From NCBI GenBank assembly GCA_016871915.1, contig VHBP01000012.1:1-49345 (forward strand): DNA of 49,345 bases, written 5' to 3'. Each line of letters starts with the position of its first letter. Within the stretch, counting starts at the first letter, position 1. The stretch is from Gemmatimonadota bacterium (GTDB lineage Bacteria; Gemmatimonadota; Gemmatimonadetes; Gemmatimonadales; Gemmatimonadaceae). Shown piece after piece: positions 45,082-49,345 of this stretch. The position numbers were made by a program, and so were the translations under genes. Under the pieces are notes generated by a model. That model ran no database searches. It worked only from the letters and a program-made list of their open reading frames with translations, and was not told the DNA's origin.

Positions 45082-45165
45082 GGGCGATGAAATTCGCCCT
45101 GACCTCCATCGTCCCCATCACCAGATGCCTGCGGATGGCATCTGATTCCTTCGGCGGGAATCAGA
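45082..45165 (-). terminator. Three hairpins after the TauE/SafE gene
   Basis: Three inverted repeats lie in tandem: GGGCGA/TCGCCC (45082-45099), AGATGCC/GGCATCT (45124-45143) and TCTGATTCC/GGAATCAGA (45141-45165, the last arm contains the stop codon of the transporter gene). The second and third share bases, so they exclude one another. They separate the transporter from the toxin-antitoxin operon and probably end its transcript. Confidence 0.5.
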
Positions 45166-45940
45166 TCAGATCGAGGAGCATTGTCAGACCGCTCCCGAAG
45201 CCGATCGCCACCACGGCGCGACGTACCCAGCGCTGTCCCACCCGTTGGGCCAGGAGCGATCCCCCGATCCCGCCGATGGTCGCCCCGATCGCCATCGTGA
45301 TCGCCACTGGCCAATTCACGATCCCGCTCCCGGCGAAGATCACGACGGCCACGAGGTTCATGAGGCCGCCTCCCCAGTTCTTGAGACCGTTCATCTGATG
45401 GATGTTCGTGAGCCCCATGAGGCCGAGGGCGGCGAGCATCAGGATCCCCGCGCCGGCGCCGAAGTACCCACCATAGATCCCGACCCCGAACTGGAAGACG
45501 AGGAATCGCCGTGGAGGGAGATCCAGCGTCCCGTCGGGGCGGGCGATGGTTCGCGTGGCGATCCAGGACTTCAGCAGTGGGCCCTGGATCATGAAGAGGA
45601 CGGTCGCCCCGAGGATCAGATAGGGGACGAGAGCGGCGAAGCGCCGTTCGGGGGTCCAGAGGAGGAGGAGCGCGCCGATGATCCCGCCGAGGATACTGGG
45701 GACCGCCCACGCCTTGGCCCAGCGCCGAGCCCCGCGCAGTTCGGCGCGGTATCCCCACATCGACGACATCGTGCCCGGCCAGAGGGCGACGGTCGAGGTC
45801 GCGTTCGCCGTGATCGAGGGGATTCCCAACGCGACGAGGGCGGGGAACGTGATGAGCGTCCCCCCGCCGGCCACGGCATTCATGGCGGCGCCGAGCGCGG
45901 CGGCGAGCGCGGTGAGGGGGAGGAGGGTGGTCTGGTCCAT
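45161..45940 (-). CDS. TauE/SafE-family transporter (sulfite exporter-like)
   Basis: A 259-residue membrane protein with about eight helices. The first segment A-A-M-N-A-V-A-G-G-G-T-L-I-T-F-P and the mid motif G-I-Y-G-G-Y-F-G-A-G-A-G-I are the two repeated family signatures. Members transport sulfite, sulfoacetate or other anions, and the substrate is not decided here. I use the ATG at 45940, which starts the first helix; a longer frame upstream has no conserved content. Confidence 0.9.
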   Translation of the reverse strand: MDQTTLLPLTALAAALGAAMNAVAGGGTLITFPALVALGIPSITANATSTVALWPGTMSSMWGYRAELRGARRWAKAWAVPSILGGIIGALLLLWTPERRFAALVPYLILGATVLFMIQGPLLKSWIATRTIARPDGTLDLPPRRFLVFQFGVGIYGGYFGAGAGILMLAALGLMGLTNIHQMNGLKNWGGGLMNLVAVVIFAGSGIVNWPVAITMAIGATIGGIGGSLLAQRVGQRWVRRAVVAIGFGSGLTMLLDLI

Positions 45941-46086
45941 CGGACAGGAGAAGGATAGTCGAATCTGACATCCGTGCCGGTGTACCAACCGCTATCTTTC
46001 TTCGATGGGCGGACGCACATGCGTCCGTCGCAGGTTGCGCGCCCTGCGCGACCGTTCCTCACCCTCCGCAGTCGGGACCTTCCACG

Positions 46087-47418
46087 ATGTCCGGCACGAC
46101 GACTCCCCCCACCGGCGACCATCTCGAGATCAAGGACTCTCGCACGGGTAAGATCTACTACGCCCCGATCACCGACGAGACGATCCGCACCGCCGACCTC
46201 AAGCAGATCAAGGTCAATCCCGATGACTTCGGGATCATGGGCTACGATCCGGCCTTCATGAACACCGCGTCGTGCCGCTCGGCGATCACCTTCATCGACG
46301 GCGACAAGGGAATCCTTCGGTATCGCGGGTATCCGATCGACCAGCTCGCGGAGAAGTCGAACTTCCTCGAGACCGCCTGGCTCCTGCGGCATGGGGAGTT
46401 GCCGACGCAGAAGGAATACGACGAATTCCAGCACCACATCACGTACCACACGTACGTGCACGAGAACATCAAGCGCTTCATGGAGGGGTTCCGCTACGAC
46501 GCCCATCCGATGGCGATGCTCACCGCCGGCGTCGCGGCGCTCTCCTCGTTCTATCCGACCTCCAAGAACATCTACGATGAGACGGAGCGCGACATCGCGT
46601 TCATCCGGCTCCTGGCCAAGATGCCGACCCTCGCCGCCTTCGCGTACCGGCATGTGAAGGGGCTCCCGTACGTCTATCCCGACAACTCGCTCTCGTACGC
46701 CGAGAACTTCCTCTCGATGATCGCGCGGATGTCGGAGCCGAAGTACGAGGCGAACCCGGTGTATGCGCGGGCGATCGACATCCTCTTCATCCTCCATGCG
46801 GACCACGAGCAGAACTGCTCGACCAACGCCGTCCGTGCGGTGGGCTCGTCACATGTCGATCCCTACTCGGCGATCGCCGCCGGCGTCTCCGCGCTCTACG
46901 GCCCGCTCCATGGCGGGGCGAACGAGGCGGTGCTCCGCATGCTCGAGGAGATCGGTGATGTGAAGAACATCCCGGCCTTCATCGAGTCGGTGAAGAGCGG
47001 GAAGGGGGCGGCCCGCCTGATGGGCTTCGGCCACCGCGTCTACAAGAGCTACGATCCGCGCGCCAAGATCGTGAAGTCACTCTGCGACGACGTGCTCCGC
47101 GTCGCCGGGCTCACGAAGGACATGGAGATCGCCCTCGAGCTCGAGCGCATCGCGCTCAGCGATGAGTACTTCATCTCGCGCAAGCTCTATCCGAACGTCG
47201 ACTTCTACACCGGGCTGATCTACCGGGCGATGCACTTCCCGACGGACTACTTCACCGTGCTCTTCGCCATTGCGCGGACGGCGGGGTGGATGGCCCAGTG
47301 GGAGGAGCTCCTGCTCGACAAGGAGCAGAAGATCGCGCGGCCGCGGCAGATCTATACGGGCTTCGCGGAGCGGCCGTATCAGGCGAAGGTGGATCTGTCG
47401 CATAAGATCACGAAGTAA
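46087..47418 (+). CDS. gltA: Citrate synthase
   Basis: A 443-residue enzyme of the TCA cycle that condenses acetyl-CoA and oxaloacetate. The active-site His is in H-A-D-H-E-Q-N-C-S-T, the second in the signature G-F-G-H-R-V-Y-K, and the oxaloacetate Arg and Asp follow. The N-terminal domain fits the large type II form (F-I-D-G-D-K-G-I-L-R-Y-R-G-Y). It stands alone with its own upstream region of about 145 nt. The stop codon is followed after one base by a tandem 7-nt repeat hairpin. Confidence 0.96.
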   Translation: MSGTTTPPTGDHLEIKDSRTGKIYYAPITDETIRTADLKQIKVNPDDFGIMGYDPAFMNTASCRSAITFIDGDKGILRYRGYPIDQLAEKSNFLETAWLLRHGELPTQKEYDEFQHHITYHTYVHENIKRFMEGFRYDAHPMAMLTAGVAALSSFYPTSKNIYDETERDIAFIRLLAKMPTLAAFAYRHVKGLPYVYPDNSLSYAENFLSMIARMSEPKYEANPVYARAIDILFILHADHEQNCSTNAVRAVGSSHVDPYSAIAAGVSALYGPLHGGANEAVLRMLEEIGDVKNIPAFIESVKSGKGAARLMGFGHRVYKSYDPRAKIVKSLCDDVLRVAGLTKDMEIALELERIALSDEYFISRKLYPNVDFYTGLIYRAMHFPTDYFTVLFAIARTAGWMAQWEELLLDKEQKIARPRQIYTGFAERPYQAKVDLSHKITK

Positions 47419-47419
47419 G

Positions 47420-47503
47420 TTGGAGGCTGAAGGCTGGAAGCTGGAGGCTGGAAGCGTAAAGCTTTCGGCCTCCAGTTTTTTGCTTTTAGCCTTCAGCCTT
47501 CAG
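47420..47503. repeat. Tandem 7-nt repeat array with inverted halves between convergent genes
   Basis: Twelve units of exactly 7 nt: TTGGAGG, CTGAAGG, CTGGAAG, CTGGAGG, CTGGAAG, CGTAAAG, then CTTTCGG, CCTCCAG, TTTTTTG, CTTTTAG, CCTTCAG, CCTTCAG. The first half is nearly complementary to the second, so it folds into a hairpin. It starts one base after the citrate synthase stop codon and contains the stop codon of mutY (47493-47495). It may act as a bidirectional terminator. Confidence 0.85.
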
Positions 47504-48191
47504 CCCTGCTCTTACAGCTCCCTCTCACCGGGCACTTCCCACAGTGCTTGACCCGCGCCGTGCAGATGAGCGCGCCCAGCTCCATCAGCGCCTGGTTGTG
47601 CGTCCAGGCTGCTTTCCCGGTTCTCGGGAGCGTGGCCTCGGCGATCGCCCAGATCGCCTTCTGATCGCGGGCGCGCTTGGGGTGGAGCTTCGGTGCGAAG
47701 ACGCGTGTGAGGAGGCGCGCGACGTTCGTATCAACCAGCGGCTCGCGCCGCTCGAAGGCGAAGGTCGCCACGGCGCCCGCGGTGTAGGGGCCGATCCCCG
47801 GGAGTCGGCGGAGCTGGTCGGCCTCGGACGGGAATCCCTCGCGCACCACGGCGCGCGAGACCTTGTGCAGGTTCCGCGCGCGAGCGTAGTAGCCCAACCC
47901 CTCCCACTGCGCGACGACCTGCGATTCCCGCGCCTTCGCGAGCGCCTCGACCGAAGGGAAGCGATCGAGGAAACGATGATAGAAGTCGATGACGCGCGAG
48001 ACCTGCGTCTGTTGGAGCATGAGCTCCGAGACGAGGATGCGATACGGGTCACGGGTCCTGCGCCACGGGAGATCGCGCGCGTGGCGGCGATACCAGGCTC
48101 GAAGCTTGGAGCCGAAGGTGCGGAGTACGTCCGGATCGATGCGTGGCGTGCGCGGTGCCACGCGCTTGGCACGACCGGTACCGCGCGGCAC
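47493..48191 (-). CDS. mutY: A/G-specific adenine DNA glycosylase, short form
   Basis: A 232-residue enzyme that removes adenine opposite oxidised guanine. Catalytic Glu56 (S-E-L-M-L-Q-Q-T-Q), the hairpin L-P-G-I-G-P-Y-T-A-G, Asp154 (L-V-D-T-N) and the 4Fe-4S cysteines (210, 217, 220, 226) are intact. The C-terminal NUDIX-like domain that recognises 8-oxoguanine in full-length MutY (about 350 residues) is missing; the protein ends 6 residues after the last Cys, and the final codons come from a tandem 7-nt repeat. It may be a natural short form or a shortened gene. The nickel transporter gene lies 2 nt upstream. Confidence 0.9.
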   Translation of the reverse strand: MPRGTGRAKRVAPRTPRIDPDVLRTFGSKLRAWYRRHARDLPWRRTRDPYRILVSELMLQQTQVSRVIDFYHRFLDRFPSVEALAKARESQVVAQWEGLGYYARARNLHKVSRAVVREGFPSEADQLRRLPGIGPYTAGAVATFAFERREPLVDTNVARLLTRVFAPKLHPKRARDQKAIWAIAEATLPRTGKAAWTHNQALMELGALICTARVKHCGKCPVRGSCKSRAEG

Positions 48192-48193
48192 GC

Positions 48194-48832
48194 TCAGTGC
48201 GGATCCCAGCTCGGGACGGCGGAGAAGAGGCCGCCGTCCACGATCAGTTCGCGGGCGAGGAGCAGGCCGAAGACGATGCTCAGCGCGCCAGCGGCGAGAC
48301 GCACGCTGCCCTGCATCCGCGCCACGCGGGCGCCGGCGTAGACCGTCGGTGCGGCGAGGAGGAGGGTCACGAGCATCATCCCGACGATCGTCCCGAAGCC
48401 GAACATCAACAGGTACGCGGCCGCCTCGAGCGGTGCTCGGATCGTCGAGAGCACGAGGAGCGCCACTGCCGCCGAGCCGGCGAGTCCATGCACCACCCCG
48501 ACCCAGAAGGGGCGATGGAGTGACGGCGCGCTGGGCTCATCGCGCTGCCGGAGGTTCGCATACCCGAGGCCGATGAGCATCAACGCTACCGCGAACTCGA
48601 GGCCGAGTCCGATGCGGGGCGGGATCACTAGCCGGAACCCGATGATTGCTCCGCCGAGGAGGAACAGGGTGACCGAGTGTCCGATGCCCCAGACCGCACC
48701 GATCCGCGCCGCCTGCAGCCAGGAGCGCTGGCGCGCGACGATCGTCGTTACCGCGACCACGTGGTCAGCGTCGGTGGCGTGGCGCAGCCCCAAGAGGGCG
48801 CCGAGGAGGATCGGGATGAGACTGTCGATCAT
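48194..48832 (-). CDS. Nickel/cobalt transporter family membrane protein (NiCoT/UreH-like)
   Basis: A 212-residue membrane protein with about six helices. The first helix has the signature G-L-R-H-A-T-D-A-D-H-V-V-A, the RHAxDADH metal motif of nickel/cobalt permeases. The second motif V-W-G-I-G-H-S-V-T and the later G-F-G-T-I-V-G-M also fit. The protein is shorter than the eight-helix NiCoT type, as in UreH/HupE-like members. The metal is not decided. Cobalt uptake would serve the B12-dependent MetH, but the genes are not linked. Confidence 0.85.
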   Translation of the reverse strand: MIDSLIPILLGALLGLRHATDADHVVAVTTIVARQRSWLQAARIGAVWGIGHSVTLFLLGGAIIGFRLVIPPRIGLGLEFAVALMLIGLGYANLRQRDEPSAPSLHRPFWVGVVHGLAGSAAVALLVLSTIRAPLEAAAYLLMFGFGTIVGMMLVTLLLAAPTVYAGARVARMQGSVRLAAGALSIVFGLLLARELIVDGGLFSAVPSWDPH

Positions 48833-48859
48833 CGGGCGGAATGTAATCGCCCGTTCGGT

Positions 48860-48949
48860 TCAGTCCGGCTGTCGGCTCTTAAAGAAGGCCCAGACTACTT
48901 CGGCGAACGCGACATCGCGGTTCTGTGCGCCCCGTGACGGCGCGGCGGG
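48860..48949 (-). pseudogene. C-terminal remnant, esterase-like (LpqC/PHB depolymerase type)
   Basis: A short frame ending with TGA at 48860-48862 reads N-R-D-V-A-F-A-E-V-V-W-A-F-F-K-S-R-Q-P-D. This resembles the last helix of secreted PHB-depolymerase-like esterases (consensus D-A-T-E-V-I-W-x-F-F). No matching upstream domain is present; instead an IS91-like transposase end follows. Only 20 to 30 residues support the match, so it is tentative. Confidence 0.35.
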
Positions 48950-48951
48950 CA

Positions 48952-49344
48952 TCAGCACCGTGCGGCTCGGCGGGATAGGAATTTTAATCGGGGTGGGCCG
49001 TCGATTCGCGGAGCATAGGGCGGGATCGCCGACCTCGCCAGCGCCGCGTGGCGGGTGGCGACCGGCCTCCGATCTCGCGCTCGATCTCGCGCTGGCCGCG
49101 CCTGCGCCGCGGGAACTTCCATACCGGTGCGTGGCGGGGCGTCGGGGGGCGTGTGCTCAGGTTGGCGTGGGGGCGTCGGGGCGTCGGCGGACGGGCGGGC
49201 GCAGCGTGTCGTGCCCCGGCTCGCGGGGGCCCGCGTCGATGGGGGGCTCCGCGGCCCGGCGTGCGACTCGCGGGCGGCGCGGATCCGGAGGTGGGTGAGG
49301 ATCTGGTCGATCACCGCCGTCTGCGTGATGCAGGCGACGATCCG
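48952..49344 (-). mobile_element. C-terminal end of an IS91-like transposase (partial)
   Basis: The frame enters from the right edge of the window and stops at 48952. It starts R-I-V-A-C-I-T-Q-T-A-V-I-D-Q-I-L-T-H-L, which resembles the last conserved helix of IS91-type transposases (consensus R-x-I-A-F-I-x-x-P-x-V-I-x-x-I-L-x-H-L). After it comes a Pro/Arg-rich low-complexity tail, also typical for these proteins. The main catalytic domain lies outside the window. A direct duplication (CGATCTCGCGCT-like, about 49072-49092) lies within the tail. Confidence 0.5.
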
Positions 49345-49345
49345 A

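Noticed and set aside
45962-46010. Sigma-70 promoter of citrate synthase (CTGACA ... TATCTT)
   Set aside because: The spacing of 22 nt between the two boxes is too long to support the call.
13081-47503. CRISPR array as an explanation of the repeats
   Set aside because: Units are only 7 nt with no spacers, and no cas gene is present.

Overview
The window is a GC-rich (roughly two thirds G+C), densely coded chromosomal segment of a Gram-negative bacterium. The best guess is Gemmatimonadota. The reasons are the SusC/SusD pair, the many secreted metallopeptidases with 'AQ'-type signal peptides, an ECF-sigma cluster carrying glycogen-binding (CBM48-like) domains, and the mixture of TonB/TolC envelope systems with GTG starts and 1 to 8-nt gene overlaps. 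This is inferred from gene content only; no rRNA or tRNA gene is present to confirm it.

Layout. 1-2.7 kb: end of a SusC receptor, its SusD lipoprotein, a hairpin terminator, and a plug-domain protein. 2.7-7.5 kb: Kup potassium uptake followed by a secreted M14 zinc carboxypeptidase (minus). 7.5-13.0 kb: one minus-strand operon of ECF sigma factor, membrane anti-sigma-like protein, Spy/CpxP-like protein, TolC, MacA-like adaptor and MacB-type permease, without its own ATPase. 13.1-17.9 kb: HD hydrolase, P1B-type ATPase with a 54-residue membrane peptide, cyclophilin, TonB-C lipoprotein, endonuclease III and an orphan PolX tail. 17.9-21.3 kb: prolyl-aminopeptidase-like hydrolase, HDAC-family deacetylase, and a divergent frameshifted HEAT-repeat gene. 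21.4-31.3 kb: a peptide/amide-degrading block (amidohydrolase, M61, M24B and M14 peptidases) ending in a small membrane protein and a sodium:solute symporter. 31.3-37.3 kb: acyl-CoA dehydrogenase, then metF-metH behind a SAM-II type riboswitch. 37.3-39.3 kb: a small secreted four-cysteine protein translationally coupled to an ABC ATPase and a frameshifted permease. 39.5-42.6 kb: ECF sigma factor, membrane protein with a CBM48-like domain, secreted helical protein and a beta-rich envelope protein ending in a second CBM48-like domain. 42.6-45.0 kb: Tat-exported class V aminotransferase-fold protein, EVE protein, and a VapBC-type toxin-antitoxin pair with a palindromic operator. 45.2-48.8 kb: TauE/SafE transporter, citrate synthase, short MutY, nickel/cobalt transporter. 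48.8 kb to the end: an esterase-tail remnant beside the C-terminal end of an IS91-like transposase.

Two window-wide patterns stand out. First, six loci carry degenerate tandem repeats with an exact 7-nt period. They sit between genes, often overlap stop codons, and in one case lie inside a coding region. Second, three otherwise intact genes (HEAT protein, second M14 peptidase, ABC permease) are each broken by a single -1 shift next to a short homopolymer. Such shifts may be residual long-read assembly errors or genuine lesions.

The best candidates for something undescribed are the secreted Cys-protein/ABC unit, the sigma factor/CBM48 envelope cluster, and the 7-nt repeat family.
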